Assembly: GCA_036787895.1 (NCBI GenBank)
Contig: DAIQOK010000001.1
Span: forward strand, 342,278 to 406,277
Reading direction: 5' to 3'
DNA length: 64,000 nucleotides
Source: UBA7662 sp036787895
GTDB lineage: Bacteria; Bacteroidota; Bacteroidia; UBA7662
Position numbers and translations under genes: made by a program. The notes under the pieces are model-generated. The model saw nothing but the letters and a program-made list of their open reading frames with translations. It was not told where the DNA came from and ran no database searches. Positions 33,163 to 40,871 of the stretch are shown here, in pieces. Numbering within the stretch: position 1 is the stretch's first letter; each line of letters starts with the position of its first letter.

Positions 33163-36153
33163 TTAACCGGCTCTTTGATTCAGGGGTGCTGCCGGTTTTC
33201 CACCATCCGCATAACGCGGATCGGGTATTATCGGCAGTCGCTCCATGGCTGTTACCTCAAGGGTGTAGCAATCAAATTCTTCGGTTACACGACCAATAAG
33301 CTCATATATCCCTCTTCCCCTGAAAGGAAAACGGGTAACTATCTGCGGGAAATGAACAGAATCAACATAGGCTCCTTCCCGATCTATAAAGGTACCAAAT
33401 TGCATGTGTTCTCCCTTTAAAGTCCGGGTATCTTTTACACATACCAAGTAAGCTACGAGATGGACGGTTTTACCAATAAGTTGCGGTAAATCACGGGCAA
33501 GTACCGAGCTTGGTAAAGGACCCGATAATAAGTCAAACGGACTGCACAAAGGGAAGCCTAAAAGTTCTATTTCATCAAAAGCATCTTCGAAGCGGGCGAT
33601 GTCGAGGGCGGGTAAACGATAACTTTTGGGTGGCACATAAAACAGTTCGCGCGATGTTTCTTTTTTAGGCGCATGCCCCAGTAGCAGATGGGCTTCCCAC
33701 TGCAGTTCTTTTTTGTTTTTGCCGGTAGTCCGGAAAGCGCCGGCACGTATCAGCAATATCACTTGCTCCAGGGGTGGTTGCAGGCGATGCACCAGCCCTG
33801 ACAGCGAAGCGTAAGCGCCATTTCGGTGCCGTTCTGAGACCAATTTGACTATAAAATCGGTTTCCAGACCTTTTATCAGTCCCAAACCCAACCAAATGGT
33901 TTTCCCTTTCAATGACGTCAGCAAAACACTTCCGTTTATGCAGGGCGCTTCAATCTCTCCACCCTGCATCCGGGCTTCGTGCACATAATGTTCGGTATTG
34001 TAAAAACCACCGGCATTGTTGAGGGTCGCCACCATATATTCGAGCGGATAGTACCCTTTCAAAAACAGGCTCTGGTAACTTTCTACGGCATAAGAGGCCG
34101 AATGCCCCTTGGCAAAGGCATAACCGGCAAAACTTTCTGTTTGCCGCCAGATTTCTGCCGTCAGCTCAGCCGTATGCCCCTTCTCCCGGCAATTGCTGAA
34201 AAACTTCTGCTTCACCTGCTCAAACTCCTCTCTTCCTCTGAATTTACCGCTCATCCCGCGGCGCAATACATCGGCCTCGGCCAGACTCAACCCAGCAAAA
34301 TAATGCGCCACCTTAATTACATCTTCCTGATACACCATTACCCCATAGGTTTCAGGCATGATGTCGAGCATAATGGGATGAGCATCCTGCCGCCTTTCGG
34401 GAAAACGGTAGCGGAGTATAAACTGCCGCATCATGCCCGAACTGGCTACGCCGGGACGGATAACCGAGCTGGCGGCTACCAGACCGAGATAATCATCGAC
34501 CTGGAGTTTTTTCATGAGCATACGCATGGCCGGCGACTCTACATAAAAACAGCCAATGGCTTTCGCATTTCGTAGCATGTCTTTGATGCGTTCATCCTGC
34601 TTAAAACGAGGCAGGTCGTGGATGTCGAAACTGTCGACATCTCCTCCGTTTTCACGTATGAGCGCAATGGCGTCTTTAATTTTCCCGAGTCCGCGCTGAC
34701 TCAGTATATCGAACTTATACAAGCCCGCATCCTCGGCCACCACCATATCGAACATGGTGGTAGGAAAACCTTTGGGCGGAAAAAAGGTGGCCCCAAACCA
34801 TTGTACAGGCCGGTCGAGTATAAGTATACCACTCGCATGAACGCTCAGGTGATTGGGAATACCATGCAACCATTCGCCATATAACAATACTGTTTGAGCG
34901 ATTTGATCGATTTTCCGGGAGTCAAATCGTCCGTCCGACAATTGATCAATGTCGGTCTTGGGCAAACCAAATACTTTACCCAGTTCCCGCACTACAGCCC
35001 TTCGCTGGAAAGTAACATAGGTACCAACGAGGGCCACATGGCGAAAACGTTCAAAAATGAAACGGGTAATGTCTTCCCGGTCAGCCCAGGAGAAGTCGAT
35101 ATCAAAATCGGGCGGATTCCGCCGATACAGATTGATAAATCGCTCAAAATAGAGGTTGAGTTCTATCGGGTCTACATCGGTAATGCGTAATAAATAGGCC
35201 ACGATGCTGTTGGCACCACTCCCCCTGCCTACATAAAAATACCCTTTGGAGCGGGCATAGCTGAGGATTTTCCAATTAATCAGGAAATAGGAGACATACT
35301 TTTTCTGCCGAATGATATCGAGCTCCTTCTCTATACGGCTGTAAACGGTCTCGTCGGCGTTCGGATAGCGATAAGTTATGCCCTCGAAGGTGAGTTTCCG
35401 GATAAAACGATAATCCAGCTCTTCGTTGGCGGTATAGGTGCTTTGGTTTTTGTGTGGGTATATATCGCCAAACTCAAAATTTATGCTGCATGAAGCCAGT
35501 AACTCTTCCGTGCGCGCCACCATCTCGGGGAAATCAACATACTGTTGTTTGAGCAGCTCTAATGGCTGAAACAAATCATCTGGCCGACCGCAGCTTTCGG
35601 GGTCGAGTTTACTGAGCAAGGTGTTTTGGTCGATGGCCCGCAACAAACGGTGGGCATTCCAGTCGCGTTTGTGCCGAAAAGTGGCTGTTGCCAGCACAAC
35701 CAGCTTATCTGTCGGCCATTTTTTAGGATATACCCGCAGTTTATTCAGTTCATGGGCTGACACGCCCAGAAACTCATGATCGGCTAGGGGTTTCCCCGCC
35801 CAACCGGCCAACGGGTAGATGATAAATACATCCGCTAAATCGGTTGCACGTTCGGCAAACGGCTCTCCGGTCTGCAGTTGCTCACTTAAAAGCTGGTTGA
35901 TGGCAGCAAACCCCCTGTTATTCCGGGCAAGCAGTACATACAGCTGCTTGTTTTTTTGGCGGATATCCATGCCCAATACGGGCTTAATACCATATTTGGG
36001 CGCCATTCTTACAAAATCAAGTGCTCCGGAACTATTACAAATATCGGTCAGTGCCAATTGCTGTACCCCTCCAGCCTTCGCCTGCTGCAAAAGCGCTTCG
36101 GGCGACATCAAGCCGTAGCGCAGACTAAAATAACTGTGGCAATTGAGGTACAT
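33163..36153 (-). CDS. dnaE: DNA polymerase III alpha subunit, short error-prone-type form
   Basis: The 996-residue C-family polymerase has an N-terminal PHP domain ('HSYFSLRYG', 'LALTD'), the catalytic 'PDFDIDFSW' with the third Asp in 'YKFDILSQRGLGKI', a helix-hairpin-helix and an OB domain near residues 900-960. It is shorter than replicative DnaE (about 1160) and paired with dinB, which resembles the ImuB-DnaE2 arrangement. I infer a role in damage tolerance rather than bulk replication. Its ATG is 33 bp from the original end of the DUF2452 frame. Confidence 0.88.
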   Translation of the reverse strand: MYLNCHSYFSLRYGLMSPEALLQQAKAGGVQQLALTDICNSSGALDFVRMAPKYGIKPVLGMDIRQKNKQLYVLLARNNRGFAAINQLLSEQLQTGEPFAERATDLADVFIIYPLAGWAGKPLADHEFLGVSAHELNKLRVYPKKWPTDKLVVLATATFRHKRDWNAHRLLRAIDQNTLLSKLDPESCGRPDDLFQPLELLKQQYVDFPEMVARTEELLASCSINFEFGDIYPHKNQSTYTANEELDYRFIRKLTFEGITYRYPNADETVYSRIEKELDIIRQKKYVSYFLINWKILSYARSKGYFYVGRGSGANSIVAYLLRITDVDPIELNLYFERFINLYRRNPPDFDIDFSWADREDITRFIFERFRHVALVGTYVTFQRRAVVRELGKVFGLPKTDIDQLSDGRFDSRKIDQIAQTVLLYGEWLHGIPNHLSVHASGILILDRPVQWFGATFFPPKGFPTTMFDMVVAEDAGLYKFDILSQRGLGKIKDAIALIRENGGDVDSFDIHDLPRFKQDERIKDMLRNAKAIGCFYVESPAMRMLMKKLQVDDYLGLVAASSVIRPGVASSGMMRQFILRYRFPERRQDAHPIMLDIMPETYGVMVYQEDVIKVAHYFAGLSLAEADVLRRGMSGKFRGREEFEQVKQKFFSNCREKGHTAELTAEIWRQTESFAGYAFAKGHSASYAVESYQSLFLKGYYPLEYMVATLNNAGGFYNTEHYVHEARMQGGEIEAPCINGSVLLTSLKGKTIWLGLGLIKGLETDFIVKLVSERHRNGAYASLSGLVHRLQPPLEQVILLIRAGAFRTTGKNKKELQWEAHLLLGHAPKKETSRELFYVPPKSYRLPALDIARFEDAFDEIELLGFPLCSPFDLLSGPLPSSVLARDLPQLIGKTVHLVAYLVCVKDTRTLKGEHMQFGTFIDREGAYVDSVHFPQIVTRFPFRGRGIYELIGRVTEEFDCYTLEVTAMERLPIIPDPRYADGGKPAAPLNQRAG

Positions 36154-36202
36154 GGAACATGCTTAATGCTCCCGAGTGCTTCGTAATCAGGTGGCTGAAC
36201 GT

Positions 36203-36269
36203 ATCACATCCCAGCTTCTGTCGCCAAGCAGCCTCACGGTTGCAATAAAGGTGAATTTAAGGCTTTTTC
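36203..36269 (-). repeat. direct repeat, distal copy (original 3' end of DUF2452)
   Basis: These 67 bases are identical to 37204-37270. Read on the minus strand they encode the last part of DUF2452 ('KSLKFTF...SWDVI') and continue as Arg-Ser-Ala-Thr-stop, with TGA at 36187-36189. This copy is an orphan gene end 33 bp from the dnaE start and probably marks the original chromosomal junction. Confidence 0.93.
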
Positions 36270-36296
36270 TTGTGTCCCCTCCTTGTATGTGAAGGT

Positions 36297-36977
36297 TTAT
36301 ATCCTCATAATCTGGATTGTTTTTTTTGGAATGTTATCCATACATTCAAAAAACGGAACCAGACTTGGATCTATCCATGTGATTATATTGTAAATTTTTG
36401 TCCGCACGTCCAAAGCATAGGAGCAATCAATGTTGTGGCCAATAAAACAGATTGGTTCGCAGTGATTAACCCTGTTTCTGAATTTTTTTATTTCATCTAG
36501 CTTATCATAAATACTAGCCCTGTTTTCATTTCTAGGCTTATGAGAGAAAATATGTATTGGCTGTCCGCCAACTAATGAATAATGATGAGAAAGAAAAAAC
36601 GCCAGCCAGAATCCAAATGTCTGGTCAGAGATTATTTTCCCACTTGTAATTGGAATCGCACGCCGTGTTAACTTGGTTTCTGATTTTTGCACACAGGTTC
36701 TCATGAAATAATGCGAGTTTCTCAACGAATTATCTCTCATGAAACCAGTTTTTTGATTGATTATCCAATCTTGATCTGAAAAATATGCTGCTAATACGCC
36801 ATTAAGGCTGTTTCTAAACACAACCTCAAATTGGCTCAAAATTGGATGGAATGCCTGTGCCAAGCGGATATTCGCTGTATAAAGTCTTTTTGCCCTGCTC
36901 TTGTTATTAGCCGTTGCTATCAAATATCTATTATATCTGGGCCTCGACAAATACTTGCTACGCAACACCGCTTTCAT
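36297..36977 (-). CDS. Abi-family (Abi_2/HEPN) phage-defence protein
   Basis: The 226-residue protein matches the Abi-like family seen in Bacteroidota: N-terminal 'YLSRPRYNRYL', then 'LYTANIRLAQAFHPILSQFE', 'QDWIINQKTGFM' and 'TFGFWLAFFLSHHY'. The motif Arg167-x4-His172 ('RNRVNH') followed by Cys-Glu-Pro fits the HEPN ribonuclease signature. Family members act in abortive infection or as RNA-cleaving toxins. ATG at 36977 is preferred over TTG nine bases upstream. The gene is co-oriented with DUF2452 and dnaE and lies inside the 67-bp direct repeats. Composition is unlike its neighbours, suggesting transfer. Confidence 0.85.
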   Translation of the reverse strand: MKAVLRSKYLSRPRYNRYLIATANNKSRAKRLYTANIRLAQAFHPILSQFEVVFRNSLNGVLAAYFSDQDWIINQKTGFMRDNSLRNSHYFMRTCVQKSETKLTRRAIPITSGKIISDQTFGFWLAFFLSHHYSLVGGQPIHIFSHKPRNENRASIYDKLDEIKKFRNRVNHCEPICFIGHNIDCSYALDVRTKIYNIITWIDPSLVPFFECMDNIPKKTIQIMRI

Positions 36978-37190
36978 ACTTGACAATTTCGGGAATTCTT
37001 TCTATTTTTACATCACATAGACTTGGTAAAGCCTCTTTCTTTCGTAGAAACGTAATCAAGTAAAAGATTTCAGGGAACCTCATTAGGTTCCCTTTTATTT
37101 TTTAATCATAGTCCAATTCTTATCCTATTGTTGTAGTTATTCAATATAGGAGATTATTGTCATTGGATATAGTGTTTACTCTTTAAGTAA
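36978..37190 (-). other. non-coding leader of the Abi gene, candidate structured RNA
   Basis: This 213-base gap between the DUF2452 stop and the Abi start holds no supported reading frame and no TAnnTTTG box on either strand. It contains a 9-bp perfect hairpin (37072-37093). Some Abi_2/AbiF proteins are controlled by a structured RNA encoded beside them, so an RNA partner is possible here. That is inference from the family; the sequence shows only position, lack of coding and the hairpin. Confidence 0.3.
37072..37103 (+). terminator. hairpin with T-run, terminator-like on the plus strand
   Basis: Arms AGGGAACCT and AGGTTCCCT enclose a CATT loop and are followed on the plus strand by a T-rich run. 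On the plus strand this would end a short transcript opposite to the Abi gene; on the minus strand it is a structured part of the Abi leader without a U-run. Confidence 0.6.
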
Positions 37191-37625
37191 TTAAGCACTT
37201 CGAATCACATCCCAGCTTCTGTCGCCAAGCAGCCTCACGGTTGCAATAAAGGTGAATTTAAGGCTTTTTCCCCAATCTTCAGGCGACAACATCGACAATA
37301 AACGACTGCCATTGTCGCGTTCATAAAGGTGGTAGGTCTGATTAAAAACCGGCTCAAAATTCATATCAGCTGCATAAATTTCTTCTGCTACTTTCACCCG
37401 GTTTTCTATCTCTCTAGCTTGCTCCATCAGTAATTCTGCTTGTTTGCGTAACATACTGATCTGTAAATCGGCCTGATGGGCCACTGTTTCAAGGGCGACA
37501 CTTTTCAGCTTGCCTTTATCGATAGGCCGAATGATGGGCGAAGCAACATGGGTTGCCAGAGGTGCCAAGGCATCTCTACCTTGCCAATATTCAAATGCGG
37601 GCTGTTCTGTTTCGGTAATTTCCAT
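37191..37625 (-). CDS. DUF2452 protein
   Basis: The 144-residue protein matches the DUF2452 pattern: 'IIRPIDKGKLKSVALETVAHQADLQI', a predicted helix 'QAELLMEQAREIENRVKVAEEIYAA' (with N-terminal Lys/Arg), and 'FNQTYHLYERDNG...MLSPEDWGKSL'. Function is unknown. Its last 22 codons lie in the 67-bp repeat and its final codons come from the inserted element. Before the insertion it probably formed an operon with dnaE. A -7 box lies 19 bp upstream. Confidence 0.85.
   Translation of the reverse strand: MEITETEQPAFEYWQGRDALAPLATHVASPIIRPIDKGKLKSVALETVAHQADLQISMLRKQAELLMEQAREIENRVKVAEEIYAADMNFEPVFNQTYHLYERDNGSRLLSMLSPEDWGKSLKFTFIATVRLLGDRSWDVIRSA
37204..37270 (-). repeat. direct repeat, gene-proximal copy within DUF2452
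   Basis: Identical to 36203-36269 over 67 bases. Here it is the in-frame 3' part of the intact DUF2452 gene. Beyond the repeat the reading continues Arg-Ser-Ala-stop, with codons CGA-AGT-GCT-TAA compared with CGT-TCA-GCC in the other copy. Confidence 0.95.
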
Positions 37626-37644
37626 GAGAGTAATTGACTGAGAA

Positions 37645-37652
37645 CAAAATTA
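37645..37652 (-). promoter_or_regulatory. -7 box (TAATTTTG) for DUF2452
   Basis: On the minus strand the octamer matches TAnnTTTG, 19 bases upstream of the ATG. It may drive DUF2452, the Abi gene, dnaE and dinB as one unit. Confidence 0.5.
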
Positions 37653-37718
37653 ATAGCCCATTGTTTCGTTAAAATCACAATGTAAAGAAACTGAACTTTT
37701 TAGGCTCGAAATGTTTTG

Positions 37719-37726
37719 TATCTTTG
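37719..37726 (+). promoter_or_regulatory. -7 box (TATCTTTG) for rpoD
   Basis: The octamer matches TAnnTTTG and gives a leader of about 56 bases before the rpoD ATG. Confidence 0.55.
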
Positions 37727-37782
37727 CAGCTTATTTGCAGACGACTACCTATTTTTTCACCATACACCATTTCTAGTAATCT

Positions 37783-38649
37783 ATGCGTCAGCTAAAAATC
37801 ACCAAGTCGATAACCAACCGCGAAAGCCAATCGTTAGAGAAGTATTTGCAAGAAATCGGCAAGGTGGACCTGATCACTCCTGAAGAGGAAGTGACCCTGG
37901 CTAAAAAGATACGCGAAGGCGACCAGCGCGCCCTGGAAAAGCTTACCAAAGCCAACCTGCGTTTCGTAGTATCTGTGGCCAAACAGTACCAGAACCAAGG
38001 TTTAACCCTCAGTGACTTGATCAATGAAGGTAATCTGGGTCTGATCAAAGCCGCGAAACGTTTCGACGAGACCCGCGGTTTTAAATTCATTTCGTATGCG
38101 GTGTGGTGGATTCGTCAGTCCATTCTCCAGGCTTTGGCCGAACATTCGCGTATTGTCCGTCTCCCACTCAACCGTGTTGGTTCATTGAACAAAATCGGTA
38201 AAGCGTTTTCGCAGCTGGAGCAACAATACGAGCGTGATCCTTCGGTAGAAGAGCTGGCAGAAATGCTGGAAGTGTCGACCGACGAGGTTGAAAGCACGCT
38301 GAACATCAGCGGTCGCCATATCTCGATGGATGCTCCTTTCGTACAAGGCGAAGAAAACACCCTGCTCGACGTACTCGTGAACGACGACGCGCCCAAGTCA
38401 GACGGCATCCTCATGCAGGAGTCGCTTTCGGCCGAAATCGACCGTTCATTGGCTACGCTTACCGAACGTCAGCGTGAAGTTATCAAACTGTATTTCGGTA
38501 TCGGGCTCGACCACGGCATGTCGCTTGAGGACATAGGCGAAAAATTCGACCTCACCCGCGAGCGTGTACGTCAGATTAAGGACAAAGCATTAAAGCGCCT
38601 GCGTCATACCTCGCGCAGTAAAATGCTGAAAGCCTATCTCGGCAACTAA
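37783..38649 (+). CDS. rpoD: primary RNA polymerase sigma factor (RpoD/SigA)
   Basis: The 288-residue factor is short because it lacks most of region 1.1 and the non-conserved region, as in other Bacteroidota. Region 1.2 ('YLQEIGKVDLITPEEEVTLA'), region 2 ('NLRFVVSVAKQY', 'FISYAVWWIRQSI'), region 3 and region 4 ('LTERQREVIKLYFGI', 'LTRERVRQIKDKALKRLR') are all present. It directs RNA polymerase to TAnnTTTG promoters such as those listed here. It is monocistronic, with its own promoter and terminator. Confidence 0.96.
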   Translation: MRQLKITKSITNRESQSLEKYLQEIGKVDLITPEEEVTLAKKIREGDQRALEKLTKANLRFVVSVAKQYQNQGLTLSDLINEGNLGLIKAAKRFDETRGFKFISYAVWWIRQSILQALAEHSRIVRLPLNRVGSLNKIGKAFSQLEQQYERDPSVEELAEMLEVSTDEVESTLNISGRHISMDAPFVQGEENTLLDVLVNDDAPKSDGILMQESLSAEIDRSLATLTERQREVIKLYFGIGLDHGMSLEDIGEKFDLTRERVRQIKDKALKRLRHTSRSKMLKAYLGN

Positions 38650-38671
38650 CCTTTTCTTACAAACATTGACT

Positions 38672-38696
38672 AAGGCCGGATAACCGGCCTTTTTTT
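38672..38696 (+). terminator. terminator of rpoD
   Basis: An 8-bp stem AAGGCCGG / CCGGCCTT with an ATAA loop is followed by a run of T, 22 bases after the rpoD stop. Confidence 0.88.
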
Positions 38697-38754
38697 ATTT
38701 ATGACACGCTGATGGGGCGGATTGGTTATGATTTACGCAAATCAGTATCCGTTC

Positions 38755-38768
38755 AAATCATAAAAATC
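38755..38768 (+). repeat. intergenic repeat-like segment before ffh
   Basis: AAATCATAAAAATC occurs here and again at 40184-40197, on both sides of ffh, each beside 'TCTG'/'CCGC' and CATCC-like sequence. The pair looks like degenerate copies of a dispersed intergenic element; only two short matches are visible. Confidence 0.35.
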
Positions 38769-38816
38769 ATAAAAAATCTGCGGCCCATCCCATTACCGTA
38801 CAAAGCCCGAAAAGCG

Positions 38817-38824
38817 TATTTTTG
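38817..38824 (+). promoter_or_regulatory. -7 box (TATTTTTG) for ffh
   Basis: The octamer matches TAnnTTTG and ends 20 bases before the ffh ATG. Confidence 0.55.
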
Positions 38825-38844
38825 CATTCTTATTTACCATACGC

Positions 38845-40170
38845 ATGTTTGATAAACTCACCGACCGCTTAGACCAGGCTTTCAAAACCCTCAAAGGCGA
38901 AGGCCGTATCTCAGAGATCAATGTAGCCGAAACCATGAAGGAAATCCGTCGGGCCTTGCTCGATGCCGACGTGAGCTACAAAATCGCGAAAGAGTTTACC
39001 GATACGGTGCGTGAAAAAGCACTCGGCCAAAACGTTATCAAAAGCGTATCGCCAGGCCAGTTGCTCACCAAAATCATGCACGAAGAGCTTACCCACCTCA
39101 TGGGCGGGAGTTTTTCGGACATAAATATTGCGGCCAATCCTAGCGTCATCCTCATTGCAGGTTTACAGGGTTCGGGTAAAACCACCTTTTCAGGCAAGCT
39201 GGCCAATATGTTGAAAGACAAAGGCCACAAAGTATTGCTTGTTGCCGGCGACGTTTACCGCCCTGCGGCCATCGACCAACTCAAAGTATTGGGTGGTCAG
39301 ATTGGTGTAGAGGTTTATACAGAAGATGGCAGCAAAAACCCGGTTCAGATTGCTGAAAACGCGGTTAAAAAGGCCAAATCAGAAGGTTTTAAAATAGTTA
39401 TCGTCGATACTGCCGGTCGTTTGGCGGTAGACGAGGCCATGATGAATGAAATTGCTAACGTCTCTCATGCTGTAAAACCGCATGAGACCCTGTTTGTAGT
39501 TGATGCCATGACCGGTCAGGATGCCGTAAACACCGCTAAAGCCTTCAACGACAGGCTGAATTTCGATGGCGTAGTCCTAACCAAACTCGACGGTGATGCC
39601 CGTGGTGGTGCCGCTTTGACCATCTCTTATACGGTAGGCAAACCGGTGAAGTTTATGTCGACCGGTGAGAAGATGCAGGCACTCGACGTTTTCCACCCCG
39701 ACCGCATGGCCCACCGCATACTTGGCATGGGCGACGTGGTTTCGCTGGTAGAACGCGCGCAAATGCAGATTGACGAGGAAGAAGCCCAGCGTCTTTCCAA
39801 AAAAATCAGCAAAAACCAATTCGACTTTAACGACTTCCTGAGTCAGATCAGCCAGATCAAAAAGATGGGCAATCTGAAAGATCTCATGGGTATGATACCC
39901 GGTATGGGTAAAATGTTGAAAGATGTCGACATCAGCGACGATGCCTTCAAACATGTGGAAGCTATTATTCAGAGTATGACCCCCAAGGAGCGCGGCAATC
40001 CCGACCTGATCAACGGCAGTCGCCGCAAACGCCTGGCCGACGGCTCGGGTACCAGCATACAACAGGTCAATCAGCTCTTGAAGCAGTTCAACGACATGAA
40101 AGGCATGATGAAGAAGATGAATGCCATGGGTGCCGGTGGAAAAATGCCAAAAATGCCCATGCGCCGGTAA
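38845..40170 (+). CDS. ffh: signal recognition particle protein Ffh
   Basis: The 441-residue SRP54 GTPase binds signal sequences on ribosomes and targets them to FtsY at the membrane. N domain, G domain ('GLQGSGKTTFSGKLA', 'VDTAGRLAVDE', 'TKLDGDARGG') and a Met-rich M domain ('MIPGMGKM', ending 'MGAGGKMPKMPMRR') are complete. Length is typical. The gene has its own -7 box. Confidence 0.97.
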   Translation: MFDKLTDRLDQAFKTLKGEGRISEINVAETMKEIRRALLDADVSYKIAKEFTDTVREKALGQNVIKSVSPGQLLTKIMHEELTHLMGGSFSDINIAANPSVILIAGLQGSGKTTFSGKLANMLKDKGHKVLLVAGDVYRPAAIDQLKVLGGQIGVEVYTEDGSKNPVQIAENAVKKAKSEGFKIVIVDTAGRLAVDEAMMNEIANVSHAVKPHETLFVVDAMTGQDAVNTAKAFNDRLNFDGVVLTKLDGDARGGAALTISYTVGKPVKFMSTGEKMQALDVFHPDRMAHRILGMGDVVSLVERAQMQIDEEEAQRLSKKISKNQFDFNDFLSQISQIKKMGNLKDLMGMIPGMGKMLKDVDISDDAFKHVEAIIQSMTPKERGNPDLINGSRRKRLADGSGTSIQQVNQLLKQFNDMKGMMKKMNAMGAGGKMPKMPMRR

Positions 40171-40183
40171 ATTCTATCTGTGT

Positions 40184-40197
40184 AAATCATAAAAATC
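40184..40197 (+). repeat. intergenic repeat-like segment after ffh
   Basis: The second copy of AAATCATAAAAATC, in the gap between ffh and rpsP; see the copy at 38755. Confidence 0.35.
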
Positions 40198-40235
40198 CGC
40201 GTCATCCGCCTCCTGTCGAGAATGCTAAAGTGGTA

Positions 40236-40265
40236 TTGTACAATAAATGAATTCCACTATCTTTG
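40236..40265 (+). promoter_or_regulatory. promoter of the rpsP-rimM-trmD operon
   Basis: A -33 TTG (40236-40238) and a -7 TATCTTTG (40258-40265) are separated by 19 bases. The rpsP ATG follows 24 bases later. Confidence 0.6.
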
Positions 40266-40289
40266 CAACTCGTTTAAAAACAACGATCA

Positions 40290-40868
40290 ATGTCAGTAAA
40301 GATTAGATTACAGCGTCATGGTAAGAAGGGCAAGCCTTTCTTCCATATTGTGGTGGCAGATGCACGTGCTCCGAGAGACGGGAGATTCATTGAACGTTTG
40401 GGCGTTTACAACCCGAACACGAATCCTGCCACCATCGATCTCAATGTCGACAAGACCCTGGATTGGGTATTTAAAGGTGCTCAACCCACCGATACTTGTC
40501 GTGCCATCCTCAGCTACAAAGGCGTGATGATGAAGAAATATCTGCAGGAAGGTGTTCGTAACAACCTTTTCGACCAGGCCGAAGCTGATAAACGTTTCGC
40601 AAGCTGGGAAGCAGAAAAAGCAGCGAAAGTAGAAGGTAAAAAATCGAATTTATCGTCTGCCAAAGAAAAAGCTGCTGCTGCCCGTTTGGTTGCAGAAGCG
40701 AAAGTTAAAGCCGATCGTGCTGCCGCTATCCTCAAGAAAAACACCCCTGTTGCTGAAGAAGTAGCTGAGGAAGTTGAAGAAGTAGCTGAAGTTGAAGCAG
40801 TAGATACTGTTGAAGCTCCAGAGGCTGAGAATACTGCTGCTGAAAACGAAGAAAAAGCAGCTGAATAA
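40290..40868 (+). CDS. rpsP: 30S ribosomal protein S16 with long C-terminal extension
   Basis: Residues 1 to about 85 are S16 ('KIRLQRHGKKGKPFFHIVVADAR', split as Lys-Ile-Arg... onward, and 'ERLGVYNPN'). The remaining 105 or so residues are an Ala/Lys-rich helix followed by an acidic Ala/Glu/Val tail. S16 stabilises the 5' domain of 16S rRNA. Extended S16 proteins are known in this phylum, but the tail's role is unclear. First gene of the rpsP-rimM-trmD operon, with rimM 3 bp downstream. Confidence 0.94.
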   Translation: MSVKIRLQRHGKKGKPFFHIVVADARAPRDGRFIERLGVYNPNTNPATIDLNVDKTLDWVFKGAQPTDTCRAILSYKGVMMKKYLQEGVRNNLFDQAEADKRFASWEAEKAAKVEGKKSNLSSAKEKAAAARLVAEAKVKADRAAAILKKNTPVAEEVAEEVEEVAEVEAVDTVEAPEAENTAAENEEKAAE

Positions 40869-40871
40869 GCT

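Larger units (their letters stand above)
36203..37270. mobile_element. small gene-end insertion carrying an Abi-family gene
   Basis: Perfect 67-bp direct repeats bound a unit whose unique part is about 0.93 kb (36270-37203). The repeated DNA is the 3' end of the DUF2452 coding sequence. The gene stays intact because the inserted DNA supplies its own gene end with synonymous codons and a different stop (TAA rather than TGA). Inside are one Abi/HEPN gene and a non-coding leader, both visibly richer in A+T than the flanks. No integrase, transposase or terminal inverted repeats are present. Gene-end integration with frame restoration is the hallmark of site-specific integration; the mobilising enzyme would have to act in trans or be lost. 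Confidence 0.75.

Noticed and set aside
36203..37270. insertion sequence or CRISPR explanation for the 67-bp repeats
   Set aside because: There is no transposase, no terminal inverted repeats, and only two copies about 1 kb apart. A target duplication of 67 bp would be unusually long and would not explain the synonymous gene ends.
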